A DNA stretch of 9,985 nucleotides from Minisyncoccota bacterium (GTDB taxonomy: Bacteria > Patescibacteriota > Minisyncoccia > Phycocordibacterales > GCA-2747955). The position numbers were made by a program, and so were the translations under genes. Below, one piece after another: positions 1 to 6,613 of the stretch. Each line of letters starts with the position of its first letter. Position 1 is the stretch's first letter. The DNA lies in NCBI GenBank assembly GCA_938010795.1, contig CALLVB010000082.1, positions 1 to 9,985 on the forward strand, written 5' to 3'. The notes beneath the pieces are model-generated. The model ran no database searches and had not been told where the DNA came from. It saw only the letters and a list, made by a program, of their open reading frames with translations.

Positions 1-633
1 AAGCAAGTGCGCAGTTTCAAGTAGCAAATCATCAAAGTCATATGATGAATCTTCCCCCTTAATTTGTTCATATTTCTTCCAAATGCGGATCATGGTATCT
101 CGACTGTATGAGTCTGATTCGTCACTCGTCGTATCTTTTACATCGTCAAAACGGATTCCGTTACCTTTTTGTCTTGAAATAAAAGAAATAATTTTCTTAG
201 GTTCCCACACTTTTGGATCAAGGCCCTCTCTGGCAAGTGCTTCTTTGATGGCACGCTTAGAATCCGCTCGGTCATAAATAGAGAAGTATTTTGAAACGCC
301 TAATACCTGATACTGCTCCCGCAGTAGAACAACACCAAGGGCGTGAAATGTTGAAACAAATGGAGTGAACCCAACTTCAGCAACAGGGAACTGTAACTTA
401 GGATTGTCTTTGATTGTTTGGATCACTCGCTCACGCATTTCTCCAGCGGCTTTATTTGTAAACGTAATAGCTAAGATATTCTGAGGGAGTACTCCTGACT
501 CAATCAGGTTAATAATTCGCTCCGTCAACGTCTTTGTTTTACCAGCACCAGCTCCTGCAAGAACCAATACCGGTCCGGATAAAATAGTAGCTGCCTTTTC
601 TTGTTCTGAGTTGAGCGTAAATGTTGGTTGCAT
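1..633 (-). CDS. uvrD: UvrD/PcrA-type superfamily 1 DNA helicase, N-terminal part (runs off left edge)
   Basis: ATP-dependent 3'-5' DNA helicase of nucleotide-excision and mismatch repair or replication-fork rescue. Only the first 211 residues are in the window, open to base 1; family members are usually 650-750 aa. Visible in order: Q motif LNSEQEKAA (residues 7-15); Walker A AGAGAGKT (26-33, Lys32); motif Ia TFTNKAAGEM (57-66); motif Ib STFHALG (94-100); and YDFDDLLLET (198-207), which in UvrD/PcrA lies shortly before the Walker B motif. The ATG at 631-633 puts the Q motif at the expected distance from the N-terminus. There is no SD: the bases just before ATG are pyrimidine-rich. An extended -10 lies about 20 nt upstream, so the leader should be only about 13 nt. 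The gene has its own promoter behind a strong terminator, so it is not in an operon with its upstream neighbour. The family is certain; UvrD versus PcrA versus Rep cannot be settled from this part. Confidence 0.93.
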   Translation of the reverse strand, partial: MQPTFTLNSEQEKAATILSGPVLVLAGAGAGKTKTLTERIINLIESGVLPQNILAITFTNKAAGEMRERVIQTIKDNPKLQFPVAEVGFTPFVSTFHALGVVLLREQYQVLGVSKYFSIYDRADSKRAIKEALAREGLDPKVWEPKKIISFISRQKGNGIRFDDVKDTTSDESDSYSRDTMIRIWKKYEQIKGEDSSYDFDDLLLETAHLL

Positions 634-652
634 GGAGGATTAGTTTGAGACC

Positions 653-661
653 ATTATACCA
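653..661 (-). promoter_or_regulatory. Extended -10 promoter of the uvrD-like helicase
   Basis: On the minus strand TGG is followed directly by a consensus TATAAT (653-658), an extended -10. No convincing -35 lies 16-18 bp upstream. The predicted start of transcription is near base 646, giving a leader of about 13 nt without an SD. Two copies of GTTACATA (minus strand, 671-678 and 698-705) lie just upstream; their role is unknown. Confidence 0.5.
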
Positions 662-714
662 CCACAACCTTATGTAACTGCCGCCAACTTTTCCGCATAT
701 GTAACATAACTGCT

Positions 715-754
715 ATAAAAACAAACCGAGGTATATACCTCGGTTTGTTTTTAT
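715..754. terminator. Bidirectional rho-independent terminator, 40-bp perfect palindrome
   Basis: Bases 715-754 are fully self-complementary with no mismatch. The GC-rich core is ACCGAGGT/ACCTCGGT, flanked by A and T runs on both sides, so transcripts in either direction end in a hairpin plus U tract. It includes the TAA stop (751-753) of the 751-1890 gene, so the terminator begins inside that reading frame. It ends transcription from that gene and insulates the helicase promoter just beyond it. Confidence 0.9.
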
Positions 755-1890
755 TTTTCTTTTTTACCTCCTCCTCCTCCTCGAATATGTGCTTTCTTTG
801 GTGTTCCATAGAACCAATCTCCCATAAACTTTGGCATTCTTTTTCTTGCCTGCTTTGTGATCATATTTAAAAATGCATTTACCCCAAAGAGTGCTAGAAA
901 TCCTACTCCTAATCCTACGGCTCCAAGAACACCAGCTCCGTATGATCCACCCTCTGAAGCAACCCGGGCTGTCTTGTATCCGAGGTTTCGAAGCCCTTTA
1001 ATAAATGGAGGATTATTAGACTGCTCAACCTTCTCTAAATTCAATGCGTGCTTAAGATCACGTTTGGTGTAACGGTCCATAAAACCATCCCCGAGCGCGG
1101 TGTCTAGTGCATGAGGCACAGAAGACTCAAATTTTTCAAAACTATTTTTAGCTGCAAAGACCTCTTTTTTTTCTGACCAAGCGGTATCTGCAAGAGACGC
1201 ATGTCCTAATTTTTCAATAACTTCTTTTTGAGCATCAGAGGTCTTTATCTTTTCTATGTGTGTAGGATCATTCCCAGCATGTTCGAGCGCTTGTTTTAGT
1301 GCAGTCTGTCGTGCAGCAAACATAGCTTCAACATCACCCACACGTGCGCCCTCCTTTACTCCCTGACGAACGATATCCATATTAGTATGAGTTTCAGGCT
1401 GGTATGTCTCTGATTCAATCCGTGCAATCTCACTCTTAGCAACAACAGCCTCCACCTGACTCTCAGCATATACTTTATTTACTCGCCTCTGTGATTCTTG
1501 TTGTTTTGCAACTTCTTGATCTGATCGGTCAAATAAGCCAAACTTGTTATGTTCTTTCTTTCGTTCTCGAGGAGACTGCTCCGGATCACCTGCTGATACA
1601 ATGCCTGCACGCTCTCTATTGGAGGACTCTATGGTATCTAAAGTTTTTTCTCTCTTTGCTTCTAATTGAGAACGCTTAGATTCTTTCTTCTCGTCTGACA
1701 TTTCCGCCACTTCTACTTTTTGAATAGATGTTTCATATCGCCCATGGGCTTTGTTTAGTTGCGCAACTTCTGAAGCAGAATACGGGGCATGAGTATCTAT
1801 TGAATACGCAGCACCTTGCTTATCTTTAGGTAAGACTCGTTCTTGTTCTTCTGGAGTCTTTATTCGTATTTTTGGAGGGTTTTCTGACAT
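751..1890 (-). CDS. Single-span coiled-coil membrane protein of unknown function, next to VirB4-like ATPase
   Basis: I do not recognise a family. The 379-aa product has a long, highly charged, Lys/Glu-rich helical N-terminal part (about residues 1-310, with coiled-coil-like stretches around 60-95 and 125-165). It has one strongly hydrophobic, glycine-rich segment (about 319-341), then a basic tail with KQARKRMPK, and it ends in five glycines followed by KKEK. There is no signal peptide. The single late span with basic residues after it would suit an anchored cytoplasmic adaptor or scaffold, although topology is uncertain. It lies 36 bp after the VirB4-like ATPase gene on the same strand with no terminator between them, so it may also be co-transcribed; this suggests a partnership with that ATPase, which is inference. 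It also has a near-consensus promoter of its own, placed so that the ATG would be the first transcribed codon; there is no SD. The gene is clearly real; its function is open. Confidence 0.85.
   Translation of the reverse strand: MSENPPKIRIKTPEEQERVLPKDKQGAAYSIDTHAPYSASEVAQLNKAHGRYETSIQKVEVAEMSDEKKESKRSQLEAKREKTLDTIESSNRERAGIVSAGDPEQSPRERKKEHNKFGLFDRSDQEVAKQQESQRRVNKVYAESQVEAVVAKSEIARIESETYQPETHTNMDIVRQGVKEGARVGDVEAMFAARQTALKQALEHAGNDPTHIEKIKTSDAQKEVIEKLGHASLADTAWSEKKEVFAAKNSFEKFESSVPHALDTALGDGFMDRYTKRDLKHALNLEKVEQSNNPPFIKGLRNLGYKTARVASEGGSYGAGVLGAVGLGVGFLALFGVNAFLNMITKQARKRMPKFMGDWFYGTPKKAHIRGGGGGKKEK
767..781. repeat. Short (CCT)5 microsatellite coding the polyglycine tail
   Basis: Five tandem CCT units on the plus strand read as GGA codons on the coding minus strand and make most of the five-glycine run before the C-terminal KKEK. 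Unit gain or loss would change tail length without shifting the frame. The array is short, so slippage is only a possibility. Confidence 0.7.
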
Positions 1891-1896
1891 AATTAT

Positions 1897-1925
1897 ATTA
1901 TACGTATTTATTATATGTAAGTCAA
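1897..1925 (-). promoter_or_regulatory. Near-consensus sigma70-type promoter giving a leaderless transcript
   Basis: The minus strand reads TTGACT (1920-1925), a 17-bp spacer, then TATAAT (1897-1902), with a second TATAAT overlapping at 1892-1897. From the first -10, the usual start site falls on base 1890, the A of the ATG of the 379-aa gene. The -35 begins one base after the stop codon of the upstream ATPase gene (TAA, 1927-1929). No SD precedes the ATG. Confidence 0.8.
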
Positions 1926-1926
1926 A

Positions 1927-4749
1927 TTATAACTGGTACTTACGCCTCACCAGCTCTTCTATCTCTGCTCGCGGCTTACCAAACATCTCAGCTGACATTT
2001 CTTTAAGTAATTGTGCTGTTTCTATATTTCCTTTACGTGGTGCCATTGTTGCAATGTTGAATGGCTTTTCAGGAGAACCATTTACTAACATTTTCATGTA
2101 CGCATTCCAGTTTTCAATATTCATAATATCTCGTGCTTCAAATGCAGGAGCATAGTACTTTTCCATAAACTCTGAGTCTTCAGCTGAAATACGGAATGTA
2201 GCCATAGAACCTACGTTACCAAAGACTGCATCTCTAATCCCCTCATCTAACTGCTTGATAAACTGGTGAGCTACCGTCAGGGATAAACCATACTTACGTG
2301 CCTCAGAGAGGATTTGTGAAATTGAGTTTGTCGTGACGTTTTGGAACTCGTCGATATACAAGTAAAACGGAGGAAGGTCTTGTCCGTATGAAGAAACTCG
2401 TGATAGCGCGGCCATCAAAATTTTACCAACCATAATGAGTCCAATCATATTTGAGTTAATCTCTCCTAAGCGACCCTTCGAAAGGTTAATCAATAAAATC
2501 TTTTTATTATCCATCACGTCTCGGAAATTAAACGCTGACTTTTCTTGAGCAATGATTGGTCGCATAAAGTCATTGGCCATAAATACATCAAACTTGTTCG
2601 TGATGTATGGCACGATATTCTCAAGAGCTGCGTCACCTCCTGCTTGTGTTGCGATCTTCTCCCAGAATTGTTTCACCACCATGTTATTACATCTGGCAAG
2701 CTTCAGTGCTCGGAATGCTGGATCTGAAAGCACTCGTGAGATTTCAAACATAGTATTTCCTGATGCAGGATCCTCCATTACCAACATCGTTGCGTTACGG
2801 AAGTATTGTTCAAAAGCAGGTCCCATAGACTCTGGAGTGTCTCCGTATAGTTTCTTAAAGATAGACAAAAGTTCATTCACTACGAATGTTTTTTGTTCTG
2901 GAAACGCTGGATCAAACTCGAGCATATTCATTCCCATAGGCATCTCAAGATTAGCAGGATCAAAGTAAATTACATCTTTGTAACGTTCAGCTGGAATGTT
3001 TGCCAAAATGTCTTGAATATCAGATCCATGAGGATCGATAAAACAACATCCATCTCCATTATGAATATCTTGAATGATCATATTCTGAAGCAAGATAGAT
3101 TTACCGGTACCAGTTTGTCCAATCACGTACATATGTCGTAACCGATCTTTCGCGTTCATAAAAATTTTATTCTCAGCCCCTTGATGTCGGTTCACTCCAA
3201 GTAATACTTGCCCTGGTGTCGTCATCCCATATGAGTCTGCGCCTTGCCCCACTGTTTTAAATGATGCTCCAGCAGTAGTTGATTGAGACGTCTTCAAAAT
3301 ATCTGTTCCTGATTCTGGTTTAGCATGGAAATGAAGCAGGGTGGTTAGCTCTTTAGTATTAAGATGCAGTACATCTTTTTTATTAAATGTTCGGAACGTA
3401 AAGTCTTGAATTAAACGCTTAAGATCTCCTTTCTTTTGTCTATCAAATGAAAATCTGTTTCCCGCTGGGTCTTCAAACTGATTAAATGCCGATTCAAGAC
3501 TAGAGAGAATTGAACTCGCATGAGCGTCTGAGTTACCAGCAGTAACAATCCGCATATTCGCTCTGAATACCGAACCTGAATTCTTTTTTTGAAGCTGCTC
3601 TACCATCTCTTTTCTGTCAGTTCGTCCCAACAGATCTCGACGCTTCTCTTTATCTTCTTCTTTTTCTTCTTTTGTTTTAGTTTCAAACGCCTCGTTGAGA
3701 GCCTTCCCAAGACCTTTAATTAATGAGTCTTTCATGGTTAATGCGTCTGCGATAGGATCTCCCTTTTCGAGTCGTTCCATGCCTTTATAAATACGCTTTG
3801 AAATATAGTCATCATCTGGGGCAAGCATTAACTGTACGGAGGCACCCTCCTCTCGTTCGAGTGATGAAAACGATTCTAAAATAATATTGAGCGGGTCGTA
3901 ATCAAACTCTTCATATAATCTAATAGGGAAAAGATCGATCTTATCTAACGAGGCAATTGATCCTGCAATATGTTTTTTCTTATTAAAAATATTGTAGTCA
4001 TCTGTTGATTCGATAATTTTTATTCCAGGGAAAATAGCAATTAATTGAGAACGTAAAATTGTTACTTTCTCATCAGGGACCGCACAATAAAATACAATTT
4101 CATCTCGACCTTGTGGTAGAGCGATCTCAACTGAGAAATAATTCTTAGGATGAGCGGGATCAGCAACCGAACGCATACCTGCATAAAACTGCTCCATCGA
4201 CGAGAGTAATGTTTTCAACTCCTTCTTTTGTTCGTTCTCATCATCTTTCTTAGGTAAATAGATTTCAAAAAGCGTCATGGTTAAACCTTGGGCAATAGGG
4301 AGCTTCTCAGAATAATCTTTAACTACGTATCCCTCTTTTAAGTACTGAACCAGTAGTCGGTGTAAGTCATCCTTAATATGATATGACTCCGTCTTTTCAA
4401 TTACTTTAAGAGTAGACATGAGTCCTACTTGATTAATCAATCCAAGTAACTCACCCATCTTGGCATCATCTTCATCTGGGCTTAACTCCAGAACAATTTT
4501 TTCAGCGTGCTTGTCATCATCAAAGGGATTAGAAAACTTCTCGTCAGCGAATGCTTCGTAATGTTTTTCCAGAGCTTGTTTTACGACGTCGTGTTGGATT
4601 GATGCTGGTGTTTCTTCAAACGAACGACCATATACCTCATCCATAGTTTCTTGAACTGATTGTTTAAAAACTTCAATTTCCTGTTGAGGGCTTTTTATTG
4701 TTTCTGCCTTATTAAGCAGATTGTTCATGTTAGGTATTCCTGGTGCCAT
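1927..4749 (-). CDS. VirB4/VirD4 (TraG/HerA-FtsK superfamily)-like type IV secretion ATPase
   Basis: Large 940-aa P-loop ATPase of the conjugation/secretion type, expected to power DNA or protein movement at the inner face of the membrane. Walker A is GQTGTGKS (544-551), followed by FIDPHGSD (570-577), a signature of the VirB4/TraG-like group. Walker B is FYLYIDEF (795-802, with Asp800 and Glu801), then EARKYGLSL (816-824) and AHQF (827-830), matching the post-Walker-B helix and sensor strand. The first ~350 residues are helical and alpha/beta, with YFSVEIALP around 203-211, and resemble the VirB4/TraC N-terminal region in layout. A very charged Lys/Glu/Arg linker lies near 354-390. No membrane span is evident, which argues against a classical VirD4 with N-terminal helices. 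The start is ATG 4747-4749; no SD is present, and a -10-like TATACT lies 7 nt upstream of the start. It precedes the 379-aa membrane protein gene by 36 bp. No other secretion gene is in the window, so its substrate is unknown. Membership of the superfamily is secure; the VirB4 or coupling-protein label is less so. Confidence 0.88.
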   Translation of the reverse strand: MAPGIPNMNNLLNKAETIKSPQQEIEVFKQSVQETMDEVYGRSFEETPASIQHDVVKQALEKHYEAFADEKFSNPFDDDKHAEKIVLELSPDEDDAKMGELLGLINQVGLMSTLKVIEKTESYHIKDDLHRLLVQYLKEGYVVKDYSEKLPIAQGLTMTLFEIYLPKKDDENEQKKELKTLLSSMEQFYAGMRSVADPAHPKNYFSVEIALPQGRDEIVFYCAVPDEKVTILRSQLIAIFPGIKIIESTDDYNIFNKKKHIAGSIASLDKIDLFPIRLYEEFDYDPLNIILESFSSLEREEGASVQLMLAPDDDYISKRIYKGMERLEKGDPIADALTMKDSLIKGLGKALNEAFETKTKEEKEEDKEKRRDLLGRTDRKEMVEQLQKKNSGSVFRANMRIVTAGNSDAHASSILSSLESAFNQFEDPAGNRFSFDRQKKGDLKRLIQDFTFRTFNKKDVLHLNTKELTTLLHFHAKPESGTDILKTSQSTTAGASFKTVGQGADSYGMTTPGQVLLGVNRHQGAENKIFMNAKDRLRHMYVIGQTGTGKSILLQNMIIQDIHNGDGCCFIDPHGSDIQDILANIPAERYKDVIYFDPANLEMPMGMNMLEFDPAFPEQKTFVVNELLSIFKKLYGDTPESMGPAFEQYFRNATMLVMEDPASGNTMFEISRVLSDPAFRALKLARCNNMVVKQFWEKIATQAGGDAALENIVPYITNKFDVFMANDFMRPIIAQEKSAFNFRDVMDNKKILLINLSKGRLGEINSNMIGLIMVGKILMAALSRVSSYGQDLPPFYLYIDEFQNVTTNSISQILSEARKYGLSLTVAHQFIKQLDEGIRDAVFGNVGSMATFRISAEDSEFMEKYYAPAFEARDIMNIENWNAYMKMLVNGSPEKPFNIATMAPRKGNIETAQLLKEMSAEMFGKPRAEIEELVRRKYQL

Positions 4750-4756
4750 TAGCTTA

Positions 4757-4762
4757 AGTATA
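4757..4762 (-). promoter_or_regulatory. Possible -10 box of the VirB4-like ATPase gene
   Basis: TATACT on the minus strand (5 of 6 consensus bases) would start transcription at about base 4750, one base before the ATG (4749). The best -35 is weak (TTTTCC at 4779-4784, spacer 16). The absence of any SD before this start agrees with a leaderless or near-leaderless message, but the -35 lowers confidence. Confidence 0.45.
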
Positions 4763-4815
4763 AAGCAAAAAGAAGAAAGGAAAAGAGGCTACATCTGATT
4801 CTCATATCTCTTGTT

Positions 4816-4843
4816 TTGACAAGATTTTTTTAAGTGATATAAC
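4816..4843 (+). promoter_or_regulatory. Strong promoter of the split membrane-protein gene
   Basis: Consensus TTGACA (4816-4821), a 16-bp spacer, then TATAAC (4838-4843) preceded by TGA, an extended -10. The predicted start is near base 4850, giving a leader of about 30 nt that carries an ideal SD. Together with that SD it is among the best promoter/leader arrangements in the window, notable because the gene behind it is out of frame. Confidence 0.75.
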
Positions 4844-4866
4844 TATTGCTGGTAACATGAAACATC

Positions 4867-4873
4867 AAGGAGG
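4867..4873 (+). promoter_or_regulatory. Ideal Shine-Dalgarno site deciding the ATG at 4880
   Basis: AAGGAGG lies 6 nt before ATG 4880-4882, optimal spacing and full complementarity to the usual 16S 3' end. It shows that translation is meant to start at 4880, even though the frame closes after 27 codons. Most other genes in the window have no SD. Confidence 0.8.
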
Positions 4874-4879
4874 ATAATC

Positions 4880-4963
4880 ATGTCTCGTTCTCTACATACC
4901 CCACCTCACGATACTATATTTGGTCCTATCCGGGACCGCGTCTTCGGATATGTGGCCCGATAG
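4880..4963 (+). CDS. 27-codon ORF: probable N-terminal piece of the frameshifted membrane protein
   Basis: The frame opened by the well-marked ATG at 4880 codes MSRSLHTPPHDTIFGPIRDR and seven more residues, then stops at TAG 4961-4963. The next frame (-1) is open across this stop and continues into the hydrophobic ORF ending at 5442, which has no ATG or GTG near its beginning. One extra base in the CCC run at 4956-4958 would join them as ...FGYVAPIGFLIF..., a natural entry into a first membrane segment, and would give about 188 aa in all. I read this as the front end of one gene broken by a single-base loss, by mutation or by sequencing/assembly error. The alternative, a leader peptide controlling the downstream ORF, is possible because the stop lies in a hairpin. 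Confidence 0.55.
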   Translation: MSRSLHTPPHDTIFGPIRDRVFGYVAR

Positions 4964-4964
4964 G
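4925..4964 (+). other. RNA hairpin spanning the early stop codon
   Basis: CCTATC (4925-4930) pairs with GATAGG (4959-4964). After a one-base bulge GGG (4932-4934) pairs with CCC (4956-4958), and after another bulge CC (4936-4937) pairs with GG (4954-4955). This makes an 11-bp interrupted stem with a 16-nt loop. The TAG stop (4961-4963) is in the right arm. It could be a coincidental feature of GC-richer coding sequence or a structure affecting translation at the frame change. Confidence 0.4.
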
Positions 4965-5034
4965 GTTCCTTATATTTATAAATGGTATCTCTGATAACGC
5001 CTTTATCTGGAAACAAGTCCCGGCAAGTGTTCTC

Positions 5035-5442
5035 TTGTTAATCATAGCAACACTGCTTGCGTTACTGAGTAACAATGAACCAGAAGACGATACGGAAATA
5101 GGTATACCTATGGGTCTTGCTCTACTCGGTGTCATCATTGGACTCACACTGCACCATGCGGCAATTGTTCATCCAGGTGTAAATCTGACGCTTCTCTACT
5201 TTATATGTATAGTGTCCTGTATTTTTGCAGGAGTGCTCCCCGTCATTGAAAACAAACAAGCACCAAATATTGTTTTCGAATTATGGAGCAGTGAACCTCT
5301 CGATATTGTTCGATACCTGATGTACTGCTCAGTCTTTGTTGGCGCTAGTGCATTTATATTTGACCAAGGTCTTTTCGGTTTATTCTGTGGGACTGTGTGT
5401 GGGACAACATATCTCACAGCTCGATATGTTGTTCAAAAATAA
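5035..5442 (+). pseudogene. Multi-span membrane protein, unrecognised; main part of a frameshifted gene
   Basis: From the TTG at 5035 this frame gives 135 aa dominated by about five hydrophobic segments: near the start (LIIATLLALL), IPMGLALLGVIIGL, LLYFICIVSCIFAGVLPVI, YLMYCSVFVGASAFIF and the C-terminal LFCGTVCGTTYLTA. It is a small integral membrane protein with a short acidic loop (NEPEDDTEIG) between the first two spans. I recognise no family. The TTG is a poor start: there is no SD, and it cuts into the first span. The frame is open back to the end of the stop codon at 4858-4860 without an ATG, GTG or other TTG, and includes GFLIFINGISDN upstream. The real start is therefore probably ATG 4880 in another frame, with a -1 shift near 4956-4963. 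The well-kept hydrophobic pattern and clean stop suggest the shift is recent or an artefact rather than old decay. A shared two-way terminator follows the stop. Confidence 0.6.
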
Positions 5443-5456
5443 AGGTGAGGAAACAT

Positions 5457-5494
5457 AAAAGACGCATAGGTACTCAAGTACTTATGCGTCTTTT
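5457..5494. terminator. Bidirectional terminator between convergent genes
   Basis: AAAAGACGCATA (5457-5468) pairs with TATGCGTCTTTT (5483-5494). The stem continues inward through a G.U pair and GTACT/AGTAC to a very tight loop at 5475-5476. A T-rich tract follows on the plus strand, and AAAA/TTTT at both ends lets it work for the minus-strand gene that stops at 5501. Confidence 0.88.
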
Positions 5495-5500
5495 CTCTTT

Positions 5501-6535
5501 TTAATTTCCAAATACGTTTGCGTCAGTATTAATAATGATCCGAGGACTATTTGCAGCTTCACTAAATCGTGCAGTGAATGACTCACGAGCGAATTGTAAT
5601 AGTTTTGGAATATGTTTTATTTCCAGAGAGATAGCCGAACGCCCTTCACCTGTCTCTGGCTTTCTTAACGTGAGAACATTTCTATCACCAACAGTGACTA
5701 CTTCTCTTCCATCGATCTTCCAGTCATAATCCACAACAGAACCATCCGTAACATCTGAGAAGAAATACGGTTCTGCTCGGACAAGAATTTCATCTTCATC
5801 TAATTGCAGGGTCCCTCCGGAAATTGGATTTAGTAGACGCTCTCCAAAAAGAGGACTTTGTTTATAAAAAAGAATTTTTGGAGATTGTGCATTAAGTGTA
5901 ATAGTTCTCCTCGCTCTAAAATCATTTTCTGTTGATTCGACATCTAATGTGATCTCACTTGCTCGATACAATGAAGGTCCGATAAAACGAAACGTGTCTT
6001 TCCCAAACCCTGATGCTTGTAATTGTGGTTTGTTATTAACTCTCCAGGTATATACCAATGACTTTGGATTTATCTGAGCCCCTCTTGAATCAACAAAGTA
6101 TGGAAGTGCCTGTACGACAACTCCTCCTTCGTGAGCATTAAGCGCCCTTCCTTTGTAAAAACGTGGCGTATGTGAATTTGTAGCTTCCCAAATCAAATCA
6201 ACTGTTGCTGGAGAAATAGTAATAGTTTTACTAATAGTTCCTACATCAGACGTCACGACGGTAATGATCATAGTGTGCTGTGATCCAATAGGACCGGCGG
6301 TAAATGAAACTTCTTTTTGACCAATTTGTTGTGAGAGCTGTGTCCCGTCTAATGTCCACGTGATTCGGGATCGATCAAGATCCGTCACAAAAGACTCAAT
6401 ATCAACAACAACCCTGTCTCCCGGTTCTGGTAGTTCTGGACTAATCTTTACAGATAAATCTTGTGGGTTAATTTGAGCCGTTGCTAAAAAAGGAGCTGCC
6501 GCACAAAATAAAACAAAAAGAATCATTTTCTTCAT
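5501..6535 (-). CDS. Secreted protein with three Ig/PKD-like beta-sandwich modules
   Basis: The 344-aa product starts MKKMILFVLFCAAAPFLATA, a signal peptide with likely cleavage before Gln21; there is no C-terminal anchor, so it should be exported. The mature part is beta-rich. Three modules share a [IY]-x-W-[TRK]-[LVI]-[DN]-[GN] strand: ITWTLDG (Trp60), YTWRVNN (Trp164) and YDWKIDG (Trp272), each followed about 12-18 residues later by a hydrophobic strand (VSFTAG, FRFIGP, LTLRKP). LPYFVDSRG (144-152) and EPYFFSDVTDG (255-265) are matching turns before modules 2 and 3. This resembles PKD/Ig-like surface domains; no catalytic motif is visible, so an adhesion or structural envelope role is inferred. 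An in-frame ATG at 6596-6598 would add 21 residues, but it lies in the upstream gene's terminator and hides the signal peptide. An extended -10 predicts transcription starting exactly at ATG 6535. Confidence 0.83.
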   Translation of the reverse strand: MKKMILFVLFCAAAPFLATAQINPQDLSVKISPELPEPGDRVVVDIESFVTDLDRSRITWTLDGTQLSQQIGQKEVSFTAGPIGSQHTMIITVVTSDVGTISKTITISPATVDLIWEATNSHTPRFYKGRALNAHEGGVVVQALPYFVDSRGAQINPKSLVYTWRVNNKPQLQASGFGKDTFRFIGPSLYRASEITLDVESTENDFRARRTITLNAQSPKILFYKQSPLFGERLLNPISGGTLQLDEDEILVRAEPYFFSDVTDGSVVDYDWKIDGREVVTVGDRNVLTLRKPETGEGRSAISLEIKHIPKLLQFARESFTARFSEAANSPRIIINTDANVFGN

Positions 6536-6541
6536 ATAAAA

Positions 6542-6569
6542 AGTATACCACCCGAACCCTTGTTTACAA
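6542..6569 (-). promoter_or_regulatory. Extended -10 promoter, leaderless, for the secreted Ig-like protein
   Basis: On the minus strand TGG precedes TATACT (6542-6547). TTGTAA (6564-6569) lies 16 bp upstream as a possible -35. The predicted start is base 6535, the A of the signal-peptide ATG. This supports the shorter start over the ATG at 6598, which would lie upstream of the promoter. Confidence 0.65.
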
Positions 6570-6574
6570 TCAAC

Positions 6575-6609
6575 AAAAAAGAATAAGCCGGTGCGCAAAA
6601 CGCGCCGAC
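6575..6609 (-). terminator. Rho-independent terminator of the 111-aa gene
   Basis: A GC-rich hairpin (6587-6609) follows the TGA stop at 6614-6616. On the minus strand GTCGG pairs with CCGGC (one G.U), then after an A/C mismatch GCG pairs with CGC, closing on a T loop. A T-rich tail TTATTCTTTTTT (6575-6586) follows. It separates this gene from the secreted-protein promoter. Confidence 0.8.
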
Positions 6610-6613
6610 AATA

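Noticed and set aside
671..705. Two copies of TATGTAAC (671-678, 698-705) upstream of uvrD as an SOS or other operator.
   Set aside because: Eight-base direct repeats in AT-rich DNA are weak evidence, and they do not match a known LexA box.
2545..3141. Open frames on the plus strand across the ATPase gene (and similar ones over miaA, the secreted gene and the left end).
   Set aside because: They lie opposite well-supported genes, with no SD, promoter or recognisable protein motif.
4950..4965. Classical programmed -1 frameshift site at the join of the two membrane-protein frames.
   Set aside because: The codons GCC CGA do not form an X-XXY-YYZ slippery heptamer and re-pairing in the -1 frame would be poor; a lost base or sequence error is simpler.
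6536..6598. Upstream in-frame ATG at 6598 for the secreted protein (365 aa).
   Set aside because: It lies inside the preceding gene's terminator and upstream of the -10 box, has no SD, and buries a clear signal peptide that starts at 6535.
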